Assembly (NCBI GenBank): GCA_023935145.1
Contig: CM043698.1
Location: 61,195,501-61,259,500 of the forward strand
Direction: 5' to 3'
Length of the DNA: 64,000 bases
From: Bretschneidera sinensis
Taxonomy: Eukaryota > Streptophyta > Magnoliopsida > Brassicales > Akaniaceae
The notes beneath the pieces were generated by a model. The model ran no database searches and was not told where the DNA came from. It saw only the letters and a program-made list of their open reading frames with translations. Within the stretch, counting starts at the first letter, position 1; each line of letters starts with the position of its first letter. Shown here one piece after another: positions 23,788 through 35,480 of the stretch. The translations under genes and the position numbers were made by a program.

Positions 23788-24979
23788 TCAACAACCAGTT
23801 AACAATAATGCATATCCTTTTAATCTAGTTATTAATTCTAGAAATCACCTCAGCCATTAAAGAAAGGTTACCAAAGGCTAAACTCAGTACGTATTCTGTC
23901 CCTCATGGTGGACCACCCATGCTAAACTCAGTACCTATTCTGAACCTCCTGGTGGATCACCCACCTTTATCTTCTCTATACTTAATATCACTATGCTTCT
24001 ACCCCACAAACCATTTATTAGTTGTGGACTAATATAATCCTATGCTGCCGGTACCTCACAGGAGTTTTTTGGAGACCACGTATGACATGGGAAGAGATCT
24101 CACCCGACATCCCAAAAATTTTGTTTGTCTTACACACTTTTCGAATCCTTGACATTGGCACTCAAAATGCTATTCCTCAAATCTGCTTGAAGACCTTATA
24201 GGGCTTGAAAGCACAATACATGATCAACTGACAGTTACTCCTGTACAAAAGAATTCAACCTGACAGAAGAAAATATTCCCCCTTCGCAGCCCTAGAAACC
24301 TTTGCATTCAGAGCTTCCATTAGACATAAAGAGAGAGGGTAACAGAGGATATCCTTGCTGCAGTACTGTTGAACTACTAAAGAAAGGTGGGCGGACACCT
24401 CTTAACTATGATTGAAAATATACTGTGGAAATGCTAGTAACTATCAAATGCTTCCATTCCACTCGGAAGACAATTTTCTTTGATATATGTAAGAGAAAAC
24501 CCTAAATTACATGGTTATACGTCTGTTAGATGGCCAGTTTGTGTAAGACCTAGAACTCATATTGCTAACTTTTAATTTTAGACTGAACCATTATTACGAG
24601 GATCCCTATGCCCCCCTTGCAACTGTGATCCGAATCTTATGTTTCAAGTCATGGTACATTCTTGCATTGGATCCCTAAAATTGGCGATCCAATTTTTTCA
24701 CGACTTTTAGCTAAAAAAATTGGATAAAAAAGATTACTAGGCACAAGAAAGGAATAAGAGAATGCTTATATTTTATTTTTAAATTTATGTTTTCAAATAT
24801 TATGTTTATTGACTATATTATTTTGTCAAAACTCATTATAATTATTACAATGTGCGCAACTCTACTTAAATTTTTCTCCTAAATACATCTAATATGCTAA
24901 TTTTATACATGTACTTATACATAATAAGCCATTTAAGTCTACCCCCAACGTACCCGTACAGGATGGGTAACGTACCAAG

Positions 24980-25690
24980 TTCCTATACCTTGAACCAAGG
25001 CGTACCAAGTTCATGGTAATTATGGACTGAACCCATAATTTGTTGACCTCCAAAAAAAGCATTTTTTAGAGTAGAAACCACTTTCTCATTCACACAAACA
25101 TCCCATCTCAAGCTATGTGCAGCTATTAAACAGATAGCACAATCATTGTTAACATAAACTGGCATAAAAAAGAAGAATCATTTTTGAGAGTCAGAAACCA
25201 CGTTGTTAATCATGCCCTTAAACATCCCAGCGAAACTATTCCCTGCTACTAAGGCCATAGGACAATCTTTATTAACATACACTAACCCTACTTTGTGATC
25301 AAAGGATGACTGAGGCGTCAATTTTTTTCTCAAATTTACACTTAACAGTTCTTACACCTCATTGAAAATAGCCATAACATATGCAACTTCTCACTTTACC
25401 AAGCATGCAATATCCTGCAATATGCCATCAGGTCCAGGTGCCTTCTCCTTGTTCATATCCTGCAATATGCCATCAGGTCCAGGTGCCTTCTCCTTGTTCA
25501 TATCCTGCAATGCAGATGACAATTTCCTCGTGAAAATGGTTGATCCAAAGTTGCTTGGTAGTAGTCCATCTCAATGGAAGAAATTTTTTTCCTCTACTAA
25601 TCTTTGTTTGCAAAATCTTGTGGAATTCCAGAATACTTCACTTGACCTCCTCAGTCCTCACTAGTGAATTCCATTAACTTCCTTAAGAAA
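24980..25690 (-). mobile_element. LINE RT fragment, antisense, intron 14, with internal duplications
   Basis: On the minus strand the segment 25411-25500 reads MNKEKAPGPDGILQD twice; KAPGPDG is the entry motif of plant LINE reverse transcriptases. Lower on the same strand (24983-25165) is a sequence resembling the degraded region after it (AFFGGQQIMGSV, compare the family's AF..GRQI.D.V). Segments at about 25065-25160 and 25190-25285 resemble each other (both give VYVN.DC... on the minus strand), a second diverged duplication. No intact frame. Confidence 0.6.
25411..25500. repeat. Perfect 45-bp tandem duplication
   Basis: The 45-bp unit 25411-25455 is repeated exactly at 25456-25500 and begins again for 10 bp. 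The length is 15 codons, so the antisense RT frame is kept through the duplication. The plus-strand frame with a repeated peptide is its shadow. Confidence 0.9.
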
Positions 25691-26058
25691 TGTTTCCTCG
25701 GTGATAATTAGCTGCCTCGTGGGAAATTTTTTGTATTACTATCCCCTTCATGCGCACATTCCAATAGCAGGTGTCAATGATCAGAAATTGGCTGCGGTAA
25801 TAAGTTCATTTGTAATGAACTTTGAAGTATTTCATTCAAAATGTAATTTTTTTGAAATGATATACAGTATCGCGATCCTTATGGACCAATAATTATTATA
25901 CCAAGAAAAAATGCTGTATTTATGTATAATTGATGTCTAGCCTCTGCTTGAAGGTTTTCTGCTATGCTAGGTTTCTTGACCATTTAATGTCGTTTTGTTG
26001 CTCAGTAATTTTTATTTGTATTGGATTATTATTATTCTGTTTTCTTTTGCTTCGTTAG

Positions 26059-26186
26059 AGGGCTGGTTACACTGTTCAGGCAGAGAGGCTGAATTTTCTA
26101 CGTTTTCTTTCATTTTTCCGATCTGTTCATCGAGGAGCCTCATTTGCTGGACTTCGCACTACAAGTGTTCAGAAGTTGCTTACTGA
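26059..26186 (+). CDS. NRPA2: NRPA2 exon 15 (fork)
   Basis: [20 protein letters not shown], then [20 protein letters not shown] between CGTTAG and GTATGT. The NFLR.LS.FR.VHRGA signature marks the RPB2 domain 3 (fork). Intact. Confidence 0.93.
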
Positions 26187-26289
26187 GTATGTTTTGCTTA
26201 CTTGTTAATGTATAAACCTACTAGCATGGTTATTTCTTTAATTAAAGTTGTTTTCCTTATCTTATTCCTTTCTTGTTCGTGATTTACAG

Positions 26290-26369
26290 ATCTTGGGGTT
26301 TTCTTTGCCCTGTGCACACTCCTGATGGGGAGCCATGTGGGTTGCTAAACCATATGACTTGTACTTGTC
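26290..26369 (+). CDS. NRPA2: NRPA2 exon 16 (fork)
   Basis: [20 protein letters not shown] followed by NHMTCTC, between TTACAG and GTAAGT. The most conserved stretch of multi-subunit RNA polymerase second subunits. Intact. Confidence 0.93.
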
Positions 26370-27356
26370 GTAAGTTAATTTTTTTACTTACCCTAATATA
26401 CATGGTAACTTCATGTCAATTGTTATTGACATCTTATGGAATATGATTAAAGTGGTTTTAATTTTATTTTATTGAAATTTTATACATGAAATTTATGTCA
26501 AATGTTATTAACATGTTATGAAATATAATTAAAATGGTGTTTTTTTAATTAACTTTTCTTCTTAATTAGCGTGAAACTTGACATAAATCTAGAACCCTAG
26601 CGGGGTTTTGAAGAACCCTAATCAAACACAAAATATTCCATTATCGGAATGGCTTTTATTTATTAATAAAGAGTTCTCATAGTTTGATGGGACGTGGAAA
26701 TTGTAGATGGTATAGATTCTAGGCCCCAAAACCACCTCAATTTTTTGTAATGTTGAGTTTAAATTTTTTATTGGTATTGTGCTTCATAGATTGATAACGA
26801 TTGCAGTGGTGGTGTGATGATTGTAGTCTAAAAAAGTGATGACTGCCACGGAATGACGAACAAAAAATATTAGGAATTTCTGCCATAGCTTTTCTTGCCC
26901 CTTCCACTGCAGCCTATTTTGTTCAATTGCATGGCTGCTTTAATTATCTCAAGAAAACTAAATTGATTTATGGGCTCTAGCCTTAAAATTTACTTTAGGT
27001 TATTGATAAGTATACCAACAATGTCGTATATTTTGGAGGAGGGTGCCTGCCCCTCTGACTGCTGAACTTTGTCGAAGTGTGCTCTTAATTATTTTATCCA
27101 GTTTGTGTACCCTATTTTTCCTGCTTTGTGATAAACTTCATCAATTATCATTGCACTGCCTGCTATATGAAATGTGTCATATTGTCTATATCTCGTAGTT
27201 TTTCTTGATTAGTCTATTGATCCTCAGTTCTGATTTTCTTACTGTAATTATTTAGACATAATTTGATCACTTTTACATGTTGAATTTTTCATGTTTACCA
27301 GCTTGCTTATAATGGATGTGAGATCTAATATTCTTGTTTACTACTTTGTATTTCAG
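26370..27356 (+). other. Intron 16 with a diverged direct repeat
   Basis: Sequence around 26400-26460 (tcatgtcaattgttattgac, ttatggaatatgattaaa) recurs around 26487-26545 (ttatgtcaaatgttattaac, ttatgaaatataattaaa). No transposon domain seen. Confidence 0.45.
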
Positions 27357-27598
27357 GAGTTACATCGTACTTTGATTCACAAGGAAATATTAGAGACTTT
27401 CTCAAATTAAGAAAGTGTATTCTCGATGTTCTGATTGGGGTTGGAATGGCATCTTCATTACCAAAGCTTGTTCGAGCTGGGCCTCCTGAAGCTCTTCCTG
27501 TTCTTTTAGATGGTTGTGTTGTTGGTTCTTTATCTTCAAGTGTAGTTGTGAAAGTCGTCTCTTATTTACGAAGATTGAAAGTGCCAGCTACTTCAGTG
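27357..27598 (+). CDS. NRPA2: NRPA2 exon 17
   Basis: VTSYFDSQGNIRDFLKLRKC, then ASSLPKLVRAGPPEALPVLL and VVKVVSYLRRLKVPATSV. The acceptor is TTTCAG and the donor GTTCGT. Intact. Chance frames continuing into the following poly-C are intron. Confidence 0.9.
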
Positions 27599-27630
27599 GT
27601 TCGTCTTGTTAAATTTTCTTCCTTTGGCTA

Positions 27631-27660
27631 CCCCCCCTCCCCCCCCCCCCCCCACCCTCC
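27631..27660. repeat. Poly-C tract in intron 17
   Basis: About 25 of 30 bases are C, interrupted by T and A, directly followed by poly-A. Low-complexity sequence. Confidence 0.8.
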
Positions 27661-27740
27661 AAAAAAAAAGTAAATAAATGAAAAAATCCTTACTTGAGGT
27701 CTTTTCTGAAAAATAAAAATGAAAATTATATGTCTTGCAG

Positions 27741-27905
27741 ATTCCTGATGACCTTGAAGTGGGATATGCCCCTTCAAGCATGGGTGGAACATATCCTGGG
27801 TTGTACCTGTCAACATCTCCTTCTAGATTCATTAGGCCTGTGAAAAATATTTCTTTCTCTTTTGAGGAAAATCATGATGTTGAACTTATTGGGCCATTTT
27901 AGCAG
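27741..27905 (+). CDS. NRPA2: NRPA2 exon 18, with nonsense codon TAG
   Basis: IPDDLEVGYAPSSMGGTYPG, YLSTSPSRFIRPVKNIS, VELIGPF, then TAG at 27900-27902 and CAG before GTAACA. The family has Glu-Gln here, so GAG to TAG is the simplest change. Confidence 0.88.
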
Positions 27906-28002
27906 GTAACAAAAAGTTTCTTATTTACTTTACCTACCTCATTAAGTCATCAGATGAACCTATTCTCATGTAACATATGTGGCTTTATTTATGTCATGTT
28001 AG

Positions 28003-28167
28003 GTTTTTATGGAAATAAGATGCGCTGATGGTGGAGATGGAGGAAGAAGTAATGATTTTCCTGCAACTCATGAAGAAATTCATCCAACTGGAATGCTCAG
28101 TGTGGTTGCTAATCTTACACCTTGGTCGGATCATAATCAAAGCCCGCGCAATATGTACCAGTGCCAG
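28003..28167 (+). CDS. NRPA2: NRPA2 exon 19
   Basis: [20 protein letters not shown], then [20 protein letters not shown] and [11 protein letters not shown]. The acceptor is TGTTAG and the donor GTTTCA. Intact. Confidence 0.92.
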
Positions 28168-28255
28168 GTTTCACTCACATGTTGGTTAAGATGTTTCTTG
28201 CGACCTACTTTATGTTCTCTGTTTTATTTTCTTTATTTGTTTTTGAATTGTCTAG

Positions 28256-28330
28256 ATGGCAAAACAAACAATGGCTTTCTCTTCACAAGCAATTCACTTC
28301 CGTGCTGATCAAAAGCTATACCATCTTCAG
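28256..28330 (+). CDS. NRPA2: NRPA2 exon 20
   Basis: [20 protein letters not shown] and LYHLQ between TCTAG and GTTCTC. Intact. Confidence 0.9.
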
Positions 28331-28376
28331 GTTCTCTCTCTCTCTCTTTCTCCCCCCTCCCCCTCCCCCTCTTTTG
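28331..28376. repeat. CT/C-rich tract at the start of intron 20
   Basis: TCTCTCTC followed by C-runs directly after the donor; low complexity. Confidence 0.7.
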
Positions 28377-28559
28377 TATTATAAATAGTGGGTTCATGTT
28401 AAAAACAAGTATGTTTGCTTGGTTTTTTGAGTTTGTCTACACTTTTTCATCCTTTTGTTGGTAATTACATATATTTATGTATGTGTATACTGATGTAAGA
28501 TACTTCGAAGTTATGTGTTTAATGTTTATGTTTTCTGCGAATGAAATGAATTTTCTTTG

Positions 28560-29610
28560 TTAACAACGTTTTTTATTAGAATTTTGATAAATAAACATTT
28601 CATGATAGAGCATTAAGGCCCAAGGGGATTTTAACCCGGTTACAAGTATTGTAAGACTAATTCTGTAATGAACTCTTCCTCATGTACAAATGAATTCCCA
28701 TTAAGCCAAAAGTGAAGAGTATTGAGTTGCCTATCATCACATTAAAGAGGATTATAGATTTTAAACCCAACTGTCATCTTTCAATGGGTTGTTTAAAAAC
28801 TCCTCACTTCACCAAGCAATACTTATAATCCTCACCTATTATTCTCTTCTGAAAATGCTCCTACCTTCTAGCAATCTCTTTGGGAATTGGGAAGGGAGAT
28901 ATAAAGTAAATTGGAAGGATTGAAATATTATTCTTGATAAGAGTTAGTCTACCTTTTCTAGAAAGATAATGTTTTTTTCACCAGGGTTACTTCTTTTAAC
29001 ATCTCTCCATGATTGGATTCCACACACACTTCTCCTTAAAGATGACATTCAAAGGAACGAAGTAAGTAATACGGAGAGAACCCAATTTTCACCCTAATAC
29101 ATTACCCAAAAGGCTCCTATCCCCTTCGTTACGTAGAGGGATCAATTCAAGCTTGCCCAAATTAACTTTAATCCCGAAACCGCTTCAAAACAAACTACAA
29201 TGCATCTATGTTTAAGAAGTCACACCTCGCTCTTCCTCAAAAAATGATAGCATCATCGGGAAAAAGAAGGTGCGGCACCATAACTTTCTCAAAATTCCTA
29301 TAATGTGGGAAGCCACTCAATATGTTCTCTTCCACCTTTTTATATAATATGTGACTAAGAATTTCCATCACTAAGATGAATAGGATAAGGGATCTCCTTG
29401 CCTCAAACCTCTAGAGGCTTGGAGAAAGCCTGATAGACGCCTGTTTATCACTATGTTGTGGAAATACAAATGTTAATCCATCTTTACCATTCTTCACAAA
29501 AACCCTTCCTACTCGATGTTTAAATGATTAAATTCCAAAACACATGTTCATAAGATTTCAGAAGTTATTGAATGTGGGATTTTATTTTAAACTTACTAAG
29601 AGTGTTTGAC
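28560..29610 (-). mobile_element. LINE RT fragment, antisense, intron 20
   Basis: The minus strand reads GLRQGDPL (about 29405), ILYKKVEENILSGFPHYRNF, then HLLFPDDAII (degenerate FADD active-site box, about 29255). Lower on the strand come FKEKCVWNPIMERC, LSRKGRLTLIKNNISILPIY and FPIPKEIARR, in the order of plant LINE RTs. The tail end is near 28570. Stops and frameshifts throughout. Confidence 0.8.
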
Positions 29611-29837
29611 TAGTCATTTGCCACATCTTATCGTCCACTTCATCTCTCTTTTATTTATTTATTGAATTGTTCTCAGAATTCGCTTCAAGAAAACTTGTGT
29701 TCCTCTATGTTTAGAAGTGAAGCTGTTGTTCATCTAAATGAATCTTATATAATCTATTTTGCAAACTTGTTTCAATTCTTTCAATTGTTTTCCTCTATTT
29801 TTTCCTGTTGTAAAGAAAATGTTCTTGGCCATTACAG

Positions 29838-29940
29838 ACTCCTCAAACTCCTATTGTGCGCACAAGTACATATACAAAGTACAACATCGATGAATATCCA
29901 ACAGGGACGAATACAATAGTGGCAGTTCTAGCATATACGA
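29838..29940 (+). CDS. NRPA2: NRPA2 exon 21
   Basis: [20 protein letters not shown], then [14 protein letters not shown], ending in the first base of a split codon before GTTAGG. Intact. Confidence 0.85.
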
Positions 29941-30042
29941 GTTAGGATGTTATACAAGATATGGAGTGATCTTATCATGTAGTAGGAATTATTATAATTC
30001 TATCAATTATAGTTTATAAAGCTACTTTGTTTTCATTTTCCA

Positions 30043-30119
30043 TATATGATATGGAGGATGCCATGATTCTGAATAAGTCATCTGCAGACCGTGGGATGTG
30101 TCGTGGACAAATATATCAG
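30043..30119 (+). CDS. NRPA2: NRPA2 exon 22, acceptor damaged
   Basis: YDMEDAMILNKSSADRGMCR and GQIYQ before GTTTGC; this is the GY(D/N).EDA region near the active site. The expected acceptor AG just before the split codon is absent (the sequence reads ttttccatatat). The nearest upstream AG (30020-30021) would keep the frame but insert seven codons. Confidence 0.8.
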
Positions 30120-31560
30120 GTTTGCTAGTTTGAATTTTTTTTAATCATTTCCTTGGTTGAGTATATTGAAGTTTATGTTCTTGGTTTTCTCCCATCGAAC
30201 CTTTTTCTTTTCTTAATTTTATTATTGGACTCTCATCATCTTCCTGCATATCACCCTCTTCACTTTTTCCTACTCTTTGTGGTTCTTAACTGTAGCTATG
30301 AGAGGTTATGGGATAAATTTTTCTCTTAATGTTGGTAACTAGTTTTCTTAATGTGAAGTGATTTTAACATGTGGATACAATCATCCATGCATAATACCTG
30401 GATAAATAGTCAGACATATGTATAAGTGTGTATACGTGAGGTATGAATGTGTGTAAAGCATTCGTTTGACAAAATTTCCCTTAATAATTATATTTATTAT
30501 ATTACGTGTTCTTTTTTCTTTTTCTCGTTGAATTAGGATTGTATTATTCGTTGGACAAAAGATCCCCACCTAATTTTTTTATTAGATTAATTTTTGTCCT
30601 TATAAAATTAGGATTTAGGTTTATTCTATATAAGCAAGTAGTCCACAAACTATTTATTATTATGTAATTAAATCTAATAAAAATAAATATTGATAAGGAT
30701 TAAATCTGTAATATTTCATTAGATGTTTTTTGGACTAACAAATTCATCAGCATATTGGATCTTGTTTATGCTAGAACAACATTAGTGTTTTTTCTAGTGT
30801 AAATTTTGGATTTTTTATTTATTTATTGTTATCAAAATCAATCATAGTATTCATTAGTTTACTTTGTATTACATTGAAAAACTAATAAAACATCTAATCA
30901 CACAAATTTTATCTACCTGCAAAGCATGTACTGTAATAGCTAGTGTATTATATATATGTATTTATATCATTAAGTTTTTGGTTCTATTATTTTGTTTACC
31001 TTTCTCGAACGTGATCTCTCTTAAGATCTGAGATGCTGTTGTTTCGGTTGTATGTTAGTCAAAAGCAGTCTTAATGAAATTTGCAAGGTATTTTCCAACT
31101 ATGAATGTATTTTAGTGCATTTCTTTGGGTTTATGAAAACTTAATGACCATGGGTAGTCCTAAGTTCAAAGTACAAGCAATAATATATTGTAAAGCCTCC
31201 TCCTTTTCAAAAAAAAAAAAAAATTGTATAGTCTCCTTCTAAAGTTTCAAACTTTAATGTGTAAATAAAAGTTAGTTATAAAAAGAAATGTAAATATAAG
31301 TTAAGCTATGCAACGTGAATATCATGTGGATTCTGTAGCAAATAAGCTTTCAAGATTTTAGCCTTTTCTGCATATTGATCAAGCTGTCATCAGATCTATA
31401 AATGAGCTTATGTATGTATCTATTTATGAATTTACATTTGGGGGAAAATACCATGTAAATCAATTTTTTTTCTTTTCAATATAAATTTAACTGAGTTTCT
31501 TTTTCATTTTACCGGCGTGATTTTGACTACTGTTCACTCTAAGGCCTGTTTCTTTGGCAG
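30120..31560 (+). other. Intron 22, nothing recognised
   Basis: AT-rich GT-AG intron with a 14-bp A-run near 31210. The phrase ggggaaaataccatgtaaat at about 31441 recurs in intron 24 (about 32469). No coding sequence. Confidence 0.45.
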
Positions 31561-31689
31561 ACAAAAACTGTTGACTTGTCTGATCAGAGCGGCAGGTCAG
31601 ATCGAGGTCAAAGAATGTTCAAAAGAGATAATCACAACAAGTCAGTGCATTCTTATATTGATTCAGATGGACTTCCGTATGTTGGTCAG
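31561..31689 (+). CDS. NRPA2: NRPA2 exon 23
   Basis: TKTVDLSDQSGRSDRGQRMF, then SVHSYIDSDGLPYVGQ between GGCAG and GTTAGC. Intact. Confidence 0.9.
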
Positions 31690-31780
31690 GTTAGCATTAT
31701 ATTTATCCTTTCAACTTTTCATTTTAGTTTTCTCATCATTCATATTTATGCTGACCAATTACTTTTGATGACTGATTCAG

Positions 31781-31921
31781 ATGATACACCCAAATGAACC
31801 CTACTGTAGCATTCATAATGTTGTAACAAATACAACAAGAACCAATAATAAAAAAGGTTCAGAAGCTGTTATTGTTGACTATGTCGCTGTTGATATGAAA
31901 AGCAAGAATCATATTCAAAAG
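31781..31921 (+). CDS. NRPA2: NRPA2 exon 24, donor damaged
   Basis: MIHPNEPYCSIHNVVTNTTR, then GSEAVIVDYVAVDMKSKNHI and QK. The exon should end AAG before a GT donor, but the sequence is AAGTTGAG. Using the only GT (31921-31922) would remove the last base and put exon 25 out of frame with an immediate TGA. Confidence 0.82.
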
Positions 31922-34229
31922 TTGAGCACACCCTTTTAGCTGGGACAAATTTACTTTCAGCATGGGATGAAAAAACATGAATATAATGAATTACAGCTAA
32001 TCGTGTACCCGTGCATGCTGTTATTAAATATATTTGGTCTTATTAAATATATTTCTTTTAAAGTCGTAATGTTAAAAATCTTAAAAGATAATCTCAATAG
32101 TAGACATAAATAATATATTTTTTTAGTTTTTTTTATTTTTTATAATTTATGGTAAAAAATTTATGTTCCGTTAAAACATGAAGAGTTAATTGGGCCCTTT
32201 TTCACCAGCTTAAGCTTTTGGGATAATTGGTTACATTACTTTTTATTAAAATGATCACATAAATTTAGTTTGTTTGAAATATATTTCAAGTTAGTTTACT
32301 ACTTCATTAATTAGTTATATATATTTTTCATTTCGATTAAGTTAATTTAATAATTGATTGTATTCTTTATTTTAAGCTTATAGGTTGTGTTTTATAATTT
32401 GGTCTTTGTCATGTTTAAAAAATGAGCTTTATATAGCCTACATAATAAAAGTACCAAAACTACATTTGGGGGAAAATGCCACATAAATCAATTTTTTTTT
32501 TTGATTATGATATCATAAATTTAATTTTTTGGAAATCTAATTTAGGTTAGTTTACTATCTCATTTTATGTATTTTAATTTTTCCATTTTATACAATAAGC
32601 TTTATTATTGTAGGATTTTTGCATGGTATATAGATTCAGCTTCATATAGCCCCGTAACTACAATTACCAAAATTATTCCTTTTTGGGAAAAAAGTAAAGT
32701 GTTACTACAAATACAAAACAAATGTAGAAGTGAAGAATTTTAAATTAAAAATTTTAATATAATTAAAGATGAAATTAATCTATCAATATTATGTTTAATT
32801 TAATGTGTGAAAAAATAATATATTTTTTAATATTTATATTAAAAACTCAAAACATAGTACTATTGAAATTCAACATATTACCAAGAATAAATTTATGGTA
32901 AATACATATGTATTATAGATTGATAGGTTATAGATTATAGAAATATAGACTAATCGTATACTGATGCTATGTGCGGGGTTATTTTAAAAATCTGAGTATA
33001 TATATATATATATATATATAATGGATAATAGATTTTGCGATTATCATGCTATTGAGAACATAGAATATTTTAAATTAGTTGATTTTATGCTGAATAAATT
33101 GTGGTGATTTTATTCTTTAATCTCATGTTCAAAATTTCAAACATCTTGTATTTGAAAATTCTTTAAAATTGTTTGTTTATATTATTTGAGATATAAGTAA
33201 ATATTATTTTACATATGTTGTAATTTGGATGTTTGTTTTTTATTTGCATATCGTGTAATTTTTTTAACTCTTTTGCTCTTCAAATGTGTTGGCATATAAA
33301 TACCTATAGTTTTATAGTCATATGGTTAATTGGGCATTAATAATTGTTTTCATTTGAAATATGTAAATATGCAATCTCATGTAGTTAATTGGATGTTAAG
33401 GATTGTTTCAATTGAATATTTTATTTTTAAAAAAAAAACTGTTTCTTATGAAATTTGATATTTTTCTTAATCAAGATTATATGATTTAAAGGTGAAATTA
33501 TTCTAATGGCCGGCCTATAACATTATACGCGAGATTTTGTACGAAATTAGAAAAAAATATATATTATAAGAACAATGGCATTCATACTCACCTCATGCAA
33601 AAAAGCAACCAACTACAGTTTTTATTATTTCTTGATATATCCATTTGAGTTTCGATTAAAAAAAAAACTATAAAGACTAGTTAATGGTGAAATGTTGTTT
33701 GATAAATTCAATTTTTTAAATATCTAATTCAAGTTAGTTTACTATTTAACTTGACTTATTCTTTACTTTAAGCTTTTTATAAACAATACTTAACTTATCG
33801 TTTTAGACGGTTTATAGATTAAACTTTATATAATTCATATAGTTACAAATACCAAAATTATGTGTGATGAAAGAGAAAAAAAATCGTGATGTAAATCATT
33901 TTTTTTTTTGTTTGTAGAATATAATTTAAAATTTAATTTTGTTGAAGATTTTATTTAAGTTAGTTTAATACTTAACCATTAAATTGATTAGATTCTCTAT
34001 ATATATTGGGATTTTATTGATTTGAGCTTTATTATTTATTATTTTATAGGGTTTTTGAATTGGGTTTTATATCCTAAATAATTATAAAGCCAAAATTGCA
34101 TAGTGTTGAAGGATTAAAAAATCGAAGACATATCAGAATAATAAGCCTCCTCAATAAGTCTTCTTAAATAGTTATATTAATAGATATCATTCATAACTTT
34201 ATATTGTTCCCTCTTTTGCTAGATACATT

Positions 34230-34500
34230 TTTTTTTATCGTTAAAAACTATTATTAAGAAAATAGAGCACCAAGAGGGTGCAACTCAAAGCCGAAAGCTA
34301 TTTACAAAACGTTCCCTTTAACCCAAAAATTAAGTGTATTTAGCCATCTATCTCTAATAATATCAAAACTTTCCTCACTTCCATCGAAGGCTCTATGATT
34401 TCTTTAATTTCACACTAGCCAAAAAATCGAGTGTGGAATCAAAGAATAAGCCTTTTTGACTTACTTTGGCGCTTTCAACCCACTCCAAGTTCTGAACCAA
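34230..34500 (-). mobile_element. LINE 3'-end remnant, antisense, intron 24
   Basis: The plus strand shows ttttttttatcgttaaaaac and then gcaccaagagggtgcaactc, the inverted form of the LINE tail phrase 'caccctcttg...'. Short stretches after it resemble the antisense LINE at 18125. Coding domains are too degraded to identify. Confidence 0.45.
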
Positions 34501-35289
34501 ATAGCTAGTTGTGGAAATATATATAAACACCCGAGTTTAGATCGAAAATACACTTTATTTTCATAATATACAATTGCATCCCTACAACCTAAAGGAGTTA
34601 TAGAAATTTTTTTGAAAGACAAAATGCCCTTGTTAACTTGTATTAAAATGCCCAAAACATTTCACAATACTCAACGTGCCCACGCCAAATTTCCCGAGCT
34701 CCATTTTCATCTTCACCCTTCTCTGGAAAAAAAAAACCTAGAGTCAATCTTATCAACCAACCAAAGTATTCTCTTCTCTAGCATAATCAACTCTTCACTA
34801 GATCATCCAATGCACCAAAATTCGTAGACACAATTAACAAAATCCTTTCAGCACCTAAACTTGTAGGTAGTAAAAATGACCATAGAATTTGAATTTTGGT
34901 TGCTCAAATTCTCGTTCCCATACCTAAATTTAGTGGTCTTTAAACATTTTCTGAACCAATTTTTTTATTAATGCTGCTACCATATTTAGATTTATTGGTT
35001 TGATCAATCAAATATAGCCCAAGAAGCCACTAAAAGAGCTTCAATTTTTGAGGAAAAGTTAGAAAGAGAACTGTAAAGTTTAAGAAATCAAGATGGATTT
35101 GTTAATAGAGCACCAAATAGCTCTATCTTCTGTAACAGATCACCTCCAATCACCATGCAACTCTTGTTCTCTTCATACGGTATCAAATACTTCAACACAA
35201 GGAAAAGATATCCATGATAAAGAGGGCATCAAAGCGTATTGGAATAGTTGTACATAGTCACATAGAGAAGTAAATGAAGACCAAGTGTA

Positions 35290-35480
35290 GTTAGTGCTTG
35301 TTTGGGAGAGCTTTTCAAACAGCTTCTGCTGCTAAAAGGCAGAAGCTATGCCAAACACTTCTTTTTTGACTTGTTTTTTTATGAATCAGAAGCTGAAAAC
35401 AACTTTAAAAAAGCTGATTTAGGCCCAAAATCAGAATTTAGGTTTTGTAGCTTTTAAACCCATAATCAATTTTGACACTG
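35290..35480. repeat. MITE-like inverted-repeat segment, intron 24
   Basis: CAGCTTCTGC and GCAGAAGCT form a hairpin at about 35331-35352 inside CTTGTTTGGGAGAGC...GCCAAACACTTC, which pairs again as degraded outer arms. This resembles the GCTTGTTTGG-type MITE ends. The boundaries are uncertain. Confidence 0.4.

Noticed and set aside
25362..25664. Plus-strand frame with a repeated 15-residue peptide
   Set aside because: The meaningful reading is on the minus strand (LINE RT GPDG motif); the peptide repeat only reflects the 45-bp duplication.
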